Shown in pieces: positions 12,975-25,917 of a DNA stretch of 64,000 nt. Source of the DNA: Chaetorhynchus papuensis (lineage: Eukaryota; Chordata; Aves; Passeriformes; Rhipiduridae); NCBI GenBank assembly GCA_013396525.1, contig VWYX01000923.1:236858-300857 (forward strand), given 5' to 3'. Each line of letters opens with the position of its first letter. Position 1 is the stretch's first letter. The position numbers and the translations under genes are program-made. The notes beneath the pieces are model-generated. The model did not search any database. It saw only the letters and a list, made by a program, of their open reading frames with translations, and was not told the DNA's origin.

Positions 12975-13905
12975 ACCTAGAAAGAATTACAGAATCTTTC
13001 AGGCTGGAAGGACCTCTCAAAGTCGTCTAGTTCAACTTCCTGCTCTAAAGAACTACTACTCTCCAAGAGAGAGTCTTCTTTCTAAAGAACTACTCTCCAA
13101 GTAGGTCTCTCATGTTCTTGTCTAACTGAATCAATCTCTGAAATAGTGGAACTTCCAAAGATGCTTTTGGCAACTTGCTCCAGTGTCTGACCATCCTCAA
13201 GATTAAAAATAAATATCTCTATTTCTTACATAGAATTATATCTGACCAACATCACATCTAGAAGAAAATTCTCACCTACCAGCTCGTGTCCCTTGTCCCA
13301 AAACCATGTGTCTCCAAGAGGAGTCTCACTCCATCTTCAGTACAGTCTCCCACCAGACAGCTCCCGACAGCAATGACAGTGTTGTACCTCAGTGTTTTCT
13401 TCTCAGAGCTTTCAGCTCAAAGCTGGGTTTGTTCAAGTCAAATCCTCTCAGCTTTTCCTCATACACCTTGTGCTCCAGACCCTTGTGCATCTCACTGGTG
13501 AGTCCAAAATGGGATGCAGTACTTCAGGATTGATTTCACAAGCACCAGACAGGGAAAAGGAGGCACTTCTCTTGGTTTGCTGGCCACAGTCATGCTAATG
13601 TAGCCCAGGGTGCAACTGGCCTTCTTCAGTATAAAGACACACTGCTGGCTTATGGTCAGCTTGTTGTTCACCATGATTCCCAGGGCCTTTCCTCCAAAGC
13701 TGGATTCCAGCTGGTCATCTGCAAACTGTATCAGTGCACAGGGTTATTCAATCCCACATGCAGGAGTGTAGCTGGTAGTGTTTGACTTCTCACAGCACCT
13801 GCATTGCTCCAGCCCAAAAGATACTTCTAGAGAGCAGCCCTGCCCACTGTCATCTGCTGAGAGCACAGCAAATATCTTCTCTGCCTCATCATTCAGTTCA
13901 TTAAC
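12975..13905 (-). mobile_element. CR1 LINE fragment, minus orientation
   Basis: The plus strand reads as the reverse complement of a CR1 3' region: 'cagaatcttt caggctggaa ggacctctcaaag' at the left is the element's 3' tail; 'ttgctccagt gtctgaccat cctcaag' near 13,170 follows; 'cctcatacac cttgtgctcc agacccttg' near 13,455; 'atgtagccca gggtgcaact ggcc' near 13,598; and 'cattcagttc attaactgacc' at the right end. This collinear order is diagnostic for CR1. It has an internal 37-bp-period duplication near 13,044-13,101 and many indels, so it is inactive and 5'-truncated, as most CR1 copies are. Confidence 0.85.
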
Positions 13906-16900
13906 TGACCATATGACACAGCCTCAGCCTCAGAACTGACCCCCAAAGGACATGACCAGTAAGCAGCTGTCAGATGGACTTTGTGCCATCGATTCCTCTG
14001 AGACCAGAATGACATGCCTAAAAGGAAAAATGGGCAATTATGGCTCTTTCCCCGCCTGTGACTGGTGAGAGCGTATGATCGCATTGGCACAGGCTGTCCC
14101 AGGGCAGGAGCTGCTGGTCAGTCCAATTCCCCAGCTGTGTGAGGGAATGAATCATCCAAGAATGACGAGACCCACGCTAATCATTCATAGGATGCCACAC
14201 CATTCATTCTACAAAACTAGACACAGCTGAAGCAGTGAAGCTTTCTGCAAGCTGTTATCCTCTCCCTAGTAGTCAAAAGCATGGTCATCTCTGATCTGGG
14301 TTCTGTTCTCAGTTTTGCAGTCAATTTCCTACATAATATTAACTAAGGCTCTCCTGAGCCATTTACTCTGTTAAAACTTATGCAAAAATGCTATCACAAC
14401 TTAAGCGAGAAATCCAGAAAGTGACTTAATAATAGAAAATAGGATTAATTCTTTCACTGCATGTTCCACTTTTATTAAATGCTATTTGTTCTTATAAGTG
14501 AGCATTTGAGTCTAATGGTATTTGCAAGGGGTTTGAGATATTTGGTGGAAAACGTAAAGTGTTGCCATTGTTTCTCAGTCAAGTACTGTGTCAGTTATTT
14601 CACAGGGTATTTAGATCGAGGCATTGACAAATCTCCAAACCAACTTCCTCCACGCCCCAGCTCTTCCCCTGATGGAGCAGGGCTTGCAGTGCTCCCATCA
14701 GCTAGGCGGGTCCTCTCAGCAGCAGTATGAGTGAAGCCATCCGACATTTCACTTTGAAAAAGGAAATGCGTTTTCCTGAACATGTGCCAGGTTCTACTCC
14801 ACCCCTAACTCTCTGCACTGCTTAGTTACACATAGTTTAATGGCATGAAAGCTACAGAATTAGTGATCCCTTACTACTCTATCACTGCGTTTTCAGTGAC
14901 AATTACTGACTTTATTGCATTATAAATAAAAGTATGAGAATAGGTGTAGCAGTGAACCGTGTAGATAAATGAGCCCATGAATCCTAAAAGATTCTGAAAC
15001 TTTCTTTCGCACCTGGAAAATAGAGAACCAATAGCTGAAATGAGAAAGGCTGTGTTCTAAATATCAAATATTCAAAATGTGTGAAGAACCACAGAAAACC
15101 TACTCTGCATATGTAAATGTTGAAAGAGAGATAGGTTGTCAATGATAACAGTTTTGCAAGCTCTACAACACATAATTAGTAGATACAGCCACTAATATGA
15201 AGACCATTATATCCAAGTACTTGTAAAGAGCCACGACAACATATAGTAAATAAGAGAGACATAGCTTCATCAATTATTATTCCTCTGTGCTAGTAACCTT
15301 CAAAATGAAACTCAGTAATTCTGGAGGGTCATCCAAAGAAATTAAAAGAAAAGGTAGCAAAGGAAATTACCAATGTCTCTGAATTCTGCTCTTGATTACC
15401 AAATAACATAGCCAGAAGCTTTCTGAAAATACCAATTTCTTGTATAGAGAGAGTAATCATTATTCATCAATAATGAATACTATTGATGAGTCCATTTTAT
15501 TTCACATCAATCCAAAGTGCCTGTTCATCCTCATTCATTCGGCATGATGGAAAAAAAGAATACTTCCCTAAACATTTCATCAAATGTGCTATTCACCCTA
15601 ATTTCAAAATAGTACCAAACCATTTCAAAATAAGATGGTGAAAATTTTCATTTGGAGAAGAATGACATAAAATATTTTTATGTTCTGAATTTCTTCCCCT
15701 CTGCCACACTGTTTTTCAGATAAAACTACATGCCAGATTCAAAATTCCTGAAAATATAGCCAGAACTCTTATACCATCTGCTTTCTGCCCCTCTGCTGAG
15801 GTAACATCCTTTATGCAAATTTATGTCAGCAGAGATTATGTTAAGACATATGCTGAAAAATATAACAGCTAATTTTTCAGAGAGGCTAATCTTTAAAAGA
15901 TTTAGTTATAAGAGTAAAATTCAAGTTAAAAGGGGTAAGTTGAATTTAAGGTCTCCGTATAAATACAAAATGACTAGTATGACAATACCCATCTGGGGCA
16001 CCATTGCGAAATTCCACTGACTGGGTGTCAGGCATATAATTTTCTGAACTGTATATTTCCTTCCATAAATAAGGTTTCCAAAGAATAATTGCAGGAGAGG
16101 ATAAAAATATTTTTTTAGTAAAAAACCTCTAGCTAAGTACACACAAAAAAGTTAGCTGTGTTATCACCTTAGATATATTTTAAATTAAAAAAATAAATTC
16201 CAGGTTTTTCTACCAATTGCTCATGAATTCAGAAAAATGGCTGTAACTGAGAACTGTTATCTCTAGGCCTTCTCACCAGATGCATAAGTATTTCTTGTCT
16301 TAAGGCTCCATGATTAAACAGGAACTGTGTGTAACATGCTTCACAGAAGTAATTAATAGGTGACTTATTTTGTAATTCAAGATGTAGGCTCAGTAATCCA
16401 TAACACAATGGGCTCGAAAAGAAGGCACTTGAAAATGAATTCTTTGCTTCGAGGACACCTGAACGTATCACCCTGTTCAGCATCACTTTTTGTATGAAAG
16501 ATTAGGAGGTTTCATTTTAATTTTGCTGAGCATTTAGTTGTTAATTTTCATGCACAGACATTTTGCTCGTAAGTTTAAGACTCAAAAAATGTCCTAAAGC
16601 ATGGGACTGGAGCTTTCAAGTGGTTTAACTTCCTTAAACCTTCTGGACAGGATCCTGCTTTCAATCATGAGGCCATGCTTACAATGAAATTTCATTATTT
16701 TCTCTCTAATTCAGAAGATTAAATGCTACTCCTACCTATTTGGTTTCCTCCTTCTTCCATATGGACTCTGAACACTTTCAGGATTTTTACTGGCTTCCAG
16801 TAATGCCATCATGTCACATGCTTGAAAAATCATAGAATGTCTCTCAGATCCACCTTGCTGCAGTGGAAACCTGCCCATGTTTACATCTCTGGAAACAGAC

Positions 16901-19900
16901 ATTCTCAGTGATTCAGGTTAAATTTACCACAAATCATCTCAGGACTGAAAGCAGTAACATTTTATGTACATGGCAGTAGGCTGCATGGCATTTGCACAGA
17001 TCCCCTGTTTCTAGACTTCATTTACATAGGTTTGTATTATCTGTGCTTTTCTCTTGGGCACCAAAATCCTCCATTACCCAGAAAACTGAGTGTTAATTAC
17101 AATTGGTTCTCAAAGGAGATTTGGTTTTCAAGCTCACAGGCGCAAGAGTGGCAGAGAACTGCCTTCATCTCCCGGGGAGAAGGCCCAGGGATCCAAACTG
17201 AGCAACAACATTTTCATCCAAAAGCAAATTATAAATTTGATCTCAATGCTGCAAATTCTTACGCATTTAGATCATTTCAGAGCTCATATGACTTTTAAGG
17301 AAATTCACAGCTGTGGTACATCACGCCCCTCGTAGCACAGACAAGGACTGAGTGACCCCAAGATCTGGATACCACAGGTTTGAGCCAACTCTGAAAGTAA
17401 CTGAAAGAAATAAGTCATTTTGCAGAGTACTGAATACCACTGCAGTCACTAATACAAAGATAAAGCATAAAAAGGATATGCTTTTTATAAAAAAGATAGT
17501 GGTTTGCTATAACTACAAGACTTCTGCCACATAAAGACATATGCTGTTCTTCTCATGTCACCAATGACAGGAGACAATTTTATGACAGCACTTACCACTG
17601 GTTGAAGGGAGAGGTAAGAAGAGGGAAAGGGAAGAAAGAGCAAAAAGTGCATCTATGGAAGCAATACTCAAAACAAATGGAATTGAAACACTCTTCTTTC
17701 TTGTAATTTATCTTTTTGCTTAGAAAAAAATGTAGTAGTTGCAAACAAAGCTAAAATAATTCATAGTAACTACTTTTCTTCTGGTTTTGCAGTTTTCTTA
17801 CCTTTCCATATTCCCTGTGAATAAAGCCTACATAAGGCCCCTAAGAAACACTAACCACAGTCTCTGATGAATGCAGTTAAGAATTGTAATGAATAATTAT
17901 GAAGCAGTCTAGATGTGAAGATTTTATGTACACAATCACTGCAGGCTACCAACAAGGTCATTATTAAGGTTCTATTTAATTTGATGTTTTCATTAAGGAC
18001 TTTAGAGAAAGAGAGCAAACCACATAAATTTAGGGTTAGCTAAAGGCCCACTTATGAAAACATCCGGGAAAAGTGATCCAAACAGTAAAAATGACATTTC
18101 TTAAGTGAGGATCAATTCTGCTGAGCATAAGAGTTACCAAAACCTTCTGTGCCCCCTTCCTGATTTGAACTTCATCAAGTCAAACAGCTACTGTCCTAAC
18201 TTCATACCTCTCCTTAAAATACTGTGACAAAGTTCGTTCTTTCTTTCTGTTTGTTTCTCCCAGCTTTTGATATTTGCATATAGTCACATCTTTCCCTAGA
18301 ATTTATAGGGACAATGAAGAATACACAGAAGGTTTGTCTTTGACAAAGCTTTTCCATACAATGCCAATAAATAGTCAGAATAGTCCCAAACTTCACCCTT
18401 CCAGCATTCAGAGAAGTTAATAATTAAGGGAAGAAGCATAAAGACGGCAGGGTTAATCTTCTCTTTGATACAAAGGAAGTTTTATTCTGATTTTTCCTTG
18501 TACGTAGCAAGAGAGGCGTTGGCTTGTTCAGCCACTTAATTCAGGGACTAGTCCCAGTTACCCTTTACAATGATTTAGGTGTGTCCCCTAAGCCTGTTAT
18601 TCTACTTCTGTGCACAGGGTATGAAGAACTGACACATTTCGTTAGAAAAATCAACAAATCCCTCTTCGCTGTCACTTCAACCAACTTCCTGCCTGATGAT
18701 ACTTCTCTTCCTTCCACAGCCCATGACAGTGCAGTAGCAAAACTATGTTTTTTCAGTTATGTTTGTGTCTTTTCAAAAAAAAAAAACCTTTTCCCCAGAG
18801 AGCACTAGTTGTGTTATTGCTGCATCAGCAGGTTCTTGCTCTCTTCCTGCCATCACTAGGCAAGGAGCAGTAGCCACAGGCAGAGTAGCTCCCAAAATCA
18901 ACAAACAGGCAGGCTGATGGTTAGGATCTGGTTTTAAACCGAGAGCAAAGAACTGAGCTGTGATTTAAATCAGAACCAGCAATAAAAAATGTGGAAGATG
19001 AAAGGGGAATGGGGATAGACTCAAATATCTGGGGAGCGCTGTAATAGCTTTCATTCTACTGTGTATTGAAAAGCATCGGGTCAGCTGATAACAAGAAAAT
19101 ATATTCTAATCTCATTATTGCTGCTGAATATTGAAGTGGGAATAAGCTAGGTAAGCCTGTCCCAACCTTCCCATTCTGTGTCATCTTAACATGTCAAAGA
19201 CAGAAGAATTAAGGGCTTGTCCTTGAATAAATTACCTCTCTTACACATACAGAAATGCTATATAGGTTACTGTCTCTCTCATTTTCCCTTCCAACCATTC
19301 TTCATCACAATCACAAATCTATGGCTAATTGTCAAATGGCACCCTCCATGAGTAATTAACTATCAGGGAAGCTAACATTCCCAGGAATAAAATGTTTGAT
19401 GGGGTATTTCCCTCTATTTCACATTCAAATAGCCTGTTATAAATTGATGATACCACAGCTGACTTTTCTTTCAAATGCCAAAGCCTTTCCTGTGTAATAG
19501 AATGTGAATTCTAAGTAGAAAGGCATTATCCTTTATGAACCGTATCACTGCAACCCCATAAATCACTTTTCTAAATGATTTCTCCATGTTACATGAGTAA
19601 AATGCTGAACCTATCAATCCCTCTTGCTTTATGAGTCTCAGGACAGCACAAAGGCATGAAAGATGAAGGAGTATATATTAATCCTTCTGAAAACCCACGA
19701 CTCAGCTAATGTAAAGAAGTGAGCACGCCTGACACCGCTCATTTGAAAGCTGCAAAATGAGTAACTCAGATGGGGAAGGTACTGCTATCACATCCTCACA
19801 GGGAAACATAACAAATGGCAACCTACTGAGTACATATCAGCAAAATCCCATCATGCCAGTAAAAACATCTATCGTGGAGCTGTCAGCACAACAAAGACAT

Positions 19901-19934
19901 GAACCTGTGGCAGTGGGTTCAGAGGAGTCCACAA
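13906..19934. other. Intergenic desert, no gene recognised
   Basis: About 6 kb of AT-rich sequence. No open frame exceeds roughly 95 codons and none has a recognisable domain. No repeat family I can name. Confidence 0.6.
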
Positions 19935-20359
19935 AATTTATCAGAGGGCTGGAGCACCTGTCCTGTGAAGACAGGCTGGGGTAGTTCAGCCCAGAGAAGA
20001 GAAGGCTTTGAGAAGTCCTTACAGCACTTTCCAGTACCTTAAGGGGGAGTATTAGAAAGACAAAGTTTTTAGCAGGGCCTCTTGTGATGGCACATGGGGT
20101 AACGGTTTTTAATGGAAGGAATGTCAGTTTAGATTAGATATAATGAAGATTTTTTTTTTTTTACAGTGAGGGTGGTGAAACACTGGAGCAAGTTGCCAAG
20201 AGAGAATTCCTCATCCTTGGAAACGTTCAAGGTCAGGTTGGATGGGGCTCTGAGAAACCTGATCTAGTTGCAGATGTTCCTGCTCATTGCAGGGCAGTTG
20301 GACTAGATGGTGTTTAAAGGTGCCTTCCAACCCAAACTTTTCTATGATCCTGTGATCTT
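19935..20359 (+). mobile_element. CR1 LINE 3' fragment
   Basis: Plus-strand CR1 tail: 'agggctggag cacctgtcct gtgaagacag gctgg', 'cagcccagag aagagaaggc', 'gtgagggtgg tgaaacactgg', 'gttggatggg gctctgagaa acctgatcta gttg', then 'ggttgaccagtaga'-type wording ending in 'tctatgatcc tgtgatc', the short 3' tandem words typical of CR1. It resembles the copy at 29,445. An internal T12 run lies near 20,150. The usual 5' truncation is present. Confidence 0.9.
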
Positions 20360-23300
20360 CCTTAATATATTTAATTGGATACTCTTGTTCTTCCCTTTCT
20401 ACTAACTGGTAATTCTACACTGCTGTCATCCTCTACAATACTGAAAAAAGATTATTATACCAAGATTTTTAGATTGCTAACATTCTAACAGTATTACTAA
20501 AATTGAAGTGATTATCTAATAAATTCTTTATTATAGTGAAATGATGGTTACACAAATATTCCTTCCCCTAACAATTACCTTCCATAGTGACCAGCCTCAA
20601 GGCTTTGGGTCACCTCTTTCACCCAGAGATGAATGAAGGAGATGCACAACCCACAGCACCTTTGCCTCCCTGGAGAAACCTGTTCAACCTTCTTTTTGGG
20701 AATTCAAAGATACCCCTTGGATATTAGCCACACCAAATCCAAGTGTCGGTGGCAAAACCCAGACAAAGTATGCTTAGCATACTTTGAAAATTTATTTTAA
20801 GTATGTCCCTAACTTCCTCCAAAGAGCACCCAAGGTTGAGTGAAAGGTTTTGCCTTTAAAATATATTATCTTTAGCATCCTAACCTGTGGAATCAGCACT
20901 TGGCCAACTGCAGCTTCACTAAGCAGGCCCACTGGTGTGTAACTTCTCCTAGGATTGAAAGAATCCTTGTATCACTTCCCTCAAAGAACCAGAAGACAGA
21001 GCTGTAATTTTTGATTGTGTTTCTTTAATAAAATAAACATCTAGATATATAAATAAAGCAATGACATGGTGTTGAACAGAGATTTCTCTTGGTACACTAC
21101 AAAAGGTGTATAGAGCACTCCACAGACACGTAAATTACTGACATCCATTGGGGGGCATTATGTATGAATACTTTAGTTTCAAATGGAAAGCGTGATTCCA
21201 TGTCGCTACTGATCAGTAGTGATCTGACCATCCTTCCAAGTACCTGCACACAGATACTTCCTCTTTGCTGCTAAATAACATAAAAAAAATAAAATAGACT
21301 GTACTGTGAAATTTGAAAAAATACTCAGTGATTTTCTAACACCTCTGAAGGCAACACACTTTTGATTTCAATGAGAACATGAATTCTTTCCATATTGCTT
21401 TCCAAGAACACACAAAATTTACATGATGAAGTAATGAATTAAGCTACAAATTTCTAAACTATTTCTCCTTTAATGACTGTACCATCAGAAACTTTGAAAC
21501 CTCTAATTATTAGGAACAAGATTATCTCATATTTTTGGGGTTTGACCACTTTTAATTTTTTCTGTTCGGCAATCTGGAAAAGCTAAAATGTCAGACATAA
21601 AAGTCATACTTTAAAATACACAACTGAGTACATTGTTTATTGCTTTTCTTTTCACCTCCACAACATCACTAAAATAATTATCAATGTACTTAGAGAAATC
21701 ACAATTGACAGAACCTAAGAGACAAGTAAGGCTAGTAATATGAAGAAAAGGGTAATTTGATATTTAAAATTCTTAGCAAATTCAGGTCCCCTAAAACAAG
21801 TCAATATCTATCGGCACTAGAATATTATTTAAAAAACCCAAAACCCTCACAACACAGACACAAGTAGTTTCTCATACTGTCTGACAAATTAGCACTTCTG
21901 CTAAGCTGGCACAAACGTTTGGCTTGAATAATTCCCTAGAAGTATCTCCATTACAGTTTGATGCCTGTGGCTGAACAAATTTCTCTCTTGAATAGAACAT
22001 ACAGATGAGCTACTACTGACACCCATGGAAGTGTATTTGTCCCCAAAATCCTGACTTAAAACAGCCCCTGAACTCTGCAGTGCTCCATCAATGTTTGTCA
22101 GCTTACACTGGCTTGCTAAAGCAATTTGTAGTTTGTCATAAGAACATTTGTCATTATATGAATTGCTCCTGATTTTCTAGCCAGAAAGATCAAGTGGAAC
22201 TATTTGTTTATATTTTTGGTTCAAATTTGGTTTAAATGTGTTTATAGAATGCAAAAAAAAAGAGCATTCCTCAGTCACCAGTCATTAATTCATTAATATT
22301 TTTTTTTCCTTAAGTCATAGTAAGAAACACAGGCCCAGAAGATACTTATTTAGTAATTTAATTTACAAGGAAAACCAGAAGAAATGTATTAGTTTCCAGA
22401 GTTCCAGGAGTCATCTTTTAAGCAAGACGCATTTCATATCATTTAGCCAAAACTTTAACTTCAGCAGTAAGCTACTCGGCTTCCTTCTCCAGATGCAGTT
22501 TCTTGCCCTGAGTCTTGTTATTTAAATTCAAGTAATCTCCATTAATACATGAAATGCAGAAATGTACTATATTTTACTTTTAACCTTTTTTTTTGCTTTC
22601 AAGCTATTCATACACACAGGTGATTACAGAAATGTCCATGCAAAGTAAACATTTGTCTGCATGTTATCGTGTTGCTAATGATGGCATGAAAGTAATTCAC
22701 AATTGTAATCACACGGTCTTAAATGCTCCTTTGACCTGAACTCCAGCATCCTCTCCCACACAGACACGAATGTGCACAACCATGCACAAATATGGATGGA
22801 CAGGTTGCATTTCAGATCAAAAACTCAGTGGGATTATTCCTTTGAGTAGGTTGATTTACCTGATAGTTTAGGTGAGCTCATTGCTTGCTTCACATCCTCT
22901 CCTCAAATAACTCGTCCCAAAACATAATGCTTTGTGTAAAATTTATTTTCCTTTCCCATCTGTTTTATCCAGTGGTCTTATGTTCTTGTCTGCTTGTTCT
23001 GCCAAGCTTACTGACGCTCAGGGAAATTAAACAACTGGTGCAAGGTCACGTACGTGTCAGCTCAGCCAAAATTAGCGTTGAGATTTAAAAACAGACATAT
23101 AACTGCATACAAAATAGGGAGAAAAATGTGGAACCTCATCACTTTGAGGGTTGTTGGGTTTGGTTTGGTTTTTTTCCGACAGATAAGCTTAGGCAAATTA
23201 CAGTCCTATCAAGAAGAGGTTCTCTTCTCCCCTTTTTCCTGGTAGATCCTTGATTGTGTCATACAATCATCTTTTTGCACAGAAAGAGCAAAGTTCAGAA

Positions 23301-24907
23301 GAGTTTTCCTCTTCTTGTACCACCTCCGAGGGACAAGTTGTAGAAATGAACAATGCTGTATCCAATTTTTAAAAAACAAAAGACATAAGTAGCCATTGGT
23401 ACGTACATTAAACCCTCCACTAGAAAACAGAGACCCACTGTTAGTTGTAACATTTCTTGGAAGCTGAGAGAAAAACAGTACAGTAGTTCATTAAAGTGAA
23501 GAAAATTAGCCTCTTTTTCTGTCCTGATTTTTAAACTTTCCTTCTATATGCCTATAAATAACTGCATTTAAGAGAACTGTGAGGTGGATTTTATGAGGTA
23601 ATAAAATATTTTCTGTATTAATATTACTGTGTGCCTAAGAAAATAAATAGCAGATTTGAAAAAAAAATTCAAGTAAGATCTGTGTGAGGCATGCACAAGC
23701 TTCAGTTTGGCTCAAAAGGTGTTCAGATATAGTTCCACAATAAAGCATGCATTACTGTTAAGAATATATGAAGATATAACACTACACTATATTACTACTA
23801 AGGATAGATGAGATTTTAATAATATATCACCTCTCTATATTATACAAAGGGTTTTACTTCTTGACATCTTCCCAAGATGCGTGCCAACTGCATCATGATT
23901 ATTTAATATGTGTTTGTAAGTCTAAGATTTGAAACTTGTAAAAGGTCTTCTGAGGAGAAAAAACTTGTGCTCATCCTTAATTTCTTTTGTAATTCCACAG
24001 CTCTGCAAAACAAATTGTGTTTAAAATGAAACACTGACTATCCCCTTCTAGAAAAAGCATAAGCATCTGGTTCCAACAGATTCCTAGAGAAAGGCAAGAA
24101 TTTCAGTCGATTGCCACATTTTCACAATATCCGTCCTCTGAAATTAGAATCTGAGATTAGAAAAAAAAGTAATAAAAATTACTTCTTTTTCTATATAAAA
24201 GATACCTGATTTTTTTTCTTGCAGTACTATTGACTAGCTCAGCTCTAAATATGGAACATTTTCAGTTTCCTCGACCTTGAAATGGAACAGGTGATGCATA
24301 GGCATTTATGGCTGTGTATGCATGAGGCTCCAGACTTATTCTTATACCTTCCAGTGCTTCAGATTTTTCTAATACCCTTTTTGAATTTGGAAATCACTCA
24401 TTATGCACTTACTACTTTTAATTACTTCCCACCACTTAAAAAAAAAATCTTTGGTCAAAATCCTTGGTGATTTTTCAGTTTCTCTCCTCGAGAAAAAAAA
24501 CCCTGCAGTATTTGACATGCCCTTCAGCATTAGTACTTTTGGAATAAAATATGTCTTCCCTTTGTTCGTTATCAAAATCTATTTATATATTTCCATTGGG
24601 AAATATCTGAGACTCATAAAGCAATGTAAAAAAGCACTAATCCATTCATTAGCTGAGCATTTGATCTTTTCCAAGACTATTCAGGACAAAAATATTAGAC
24701 TTTGCTATTTTTCTTCTACAGCAATATAATCTTTAAGAGAAAAGTAAGAACCAAAACCACAAAGCTGTTTTCTGATAGGTCTTTGAAAACATAATCTCTG
24801 GAACTCTCGGAAAGCAAGCTGCAAAATGCCTCCGAGAAGAAATATAAACAGGTGCCACATTATGAAGCTTAGACACTATATACAGGGGTAGCATGATCAA
24901 ACTCAGC
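20360..24907. other. Intergenic desert, no gene recognised
   Basis: Mostly AT-rich. The part from 20,580 to 20,960 is less AT-rich and may be an unclassified old repeat. A short perfect palindrome at 20,764 is listed separately. No coding signal seen. Confidence 0.55.
20764..20786. repeat. Perfect 11-bp palindrome
   Basis: CAAAGTATGCT, one central T, then AGCATACTTTG: the two 11-bp arms are exact reverse complements. It could extrude as a small hairpin or be a dyad binding site. Confidence 0.9.
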
Positions 24908-24920
24908 CACACACACACAC
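24908..24920 (+). repeat. Short (CA)n microsatellite
   Basis: Six and a half CA units directly followed by TG and an A9 run, just outside the left arm of the large inverted repeat. Confidence 0.9.
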
Positions 24921-24930
24921 TGAAAAAAAA

Positions 24931-24990
24931 AGACTAAATCCCTGTAATATAGTGTTAATCTTTACCCAAGATGTCTCCAACCCCTCTAGT
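24931..24990 (+). repeat. Left arm of a large inverted repeat
   Basis: This 60-bp segment (starts AGACTAAATCCCTGTAATAT, ends CCCCTCTAGT) is the reverse complement of 25,858-25,917 with a single mismatch. Weaker pairing continues inward to about 25,014, with a 3-bp indel on each side of a shared AATACT word. It is outward-bounded by an A9 run. Not recognised as any transposon terminus. Confidence 0.95.
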
Positions 24991-25857
24991 AGTATTTCTT
25001 CTCTTTTCTACTTGCATATAAAAATAGGATGAAGTTTTCCTCATTCCCCTCCCCCTCTTTTTTTCATTTCCCCCTAGCTATTTCATCACCTCAGCAAATT
25101 AAAACAAACAAACCAACCTCCAAAGCAAGAATTAAAATACAACATGAACTAAATGTCATTATGTTTCAAATCAATTTTAAGGATAAGCAAGTCAGATTTT
25201 CTTCTGATACTAACTGATACACAGACATTTCTATCATTTTCTGTGCAGTTAAATATGCTTATGAAGCACTGCTTTGGCAAACACAGGAGAAAGAACATAA
25301 TTTCAGATTTGCTCTTGTTCTTCTTGTGTGCTGAAATATTTATACTACACAGATTCTATGTTGGTTCAAATAAAGTGTCTCTATCGGATATGATATTTTT
25401 CAAAGCTTTCAGCGCTAGGATGAATCTGATCTGAGGCAGATCTTGAATTAATTTTAACACTGGCTTTGCACTAAAACAAGTACAGAAGATCTTCATGAAA
25501 AATCTGTTAGATGCTACATTTGGGGACAATCCTTTGCCTTGCAAAGGCCAAATTACTTACGGGTCTGTTTAATGTTTCCTCAAAATAAATTTTAAAAGAG
25601 TAACACTTTCCACAGTGATCAAGAAGGTACTTATCCTTAAAATACCTACTAACCTCAAAACATAGAAACAAGAATTCTTAGACAGTATTTCAAGATTTAC
25701 AATTTCTCACCCAATGTAAGAACATAAGCACAGGTGTAGAGTCAGACTACGGACCCTCACAGCTCACTGTTTGTCCAGTTAGAGCCCAATTCTGGAAAAG
25801 ATGACCAGCATAGGAAGTAAAAGTTAAAAAAAGCAAGTAAAAAAGAGAAGACATAAT

Positions 25858-25917
25858 ACTAGAGGGGTTGGAGACATCTTGGGTAAAGATTAACACTACA
25901 TTACAGGGATTTAGTCT
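25858..25917 (-). repeat. Right arm of the large inverted repeat
   Basis: Reverse complement of 24,931-24,990 at 59 of 60 positions. Inner extension to about 25,833 includes GCAAGTA and AAAGAGAAGA words that also pair with the left side. The spacer between the core arms is 867 bp, AT-rich and without a recognisable gene, so this is not an obvious autonomous DNA transposon. Confidence 0.95.

Noticed and set aside
16829..16860. 'catagaatgt' wording resembling a CR1 3' tail
   Set aside because: Too short, and the following sequence does not continue as CR1.
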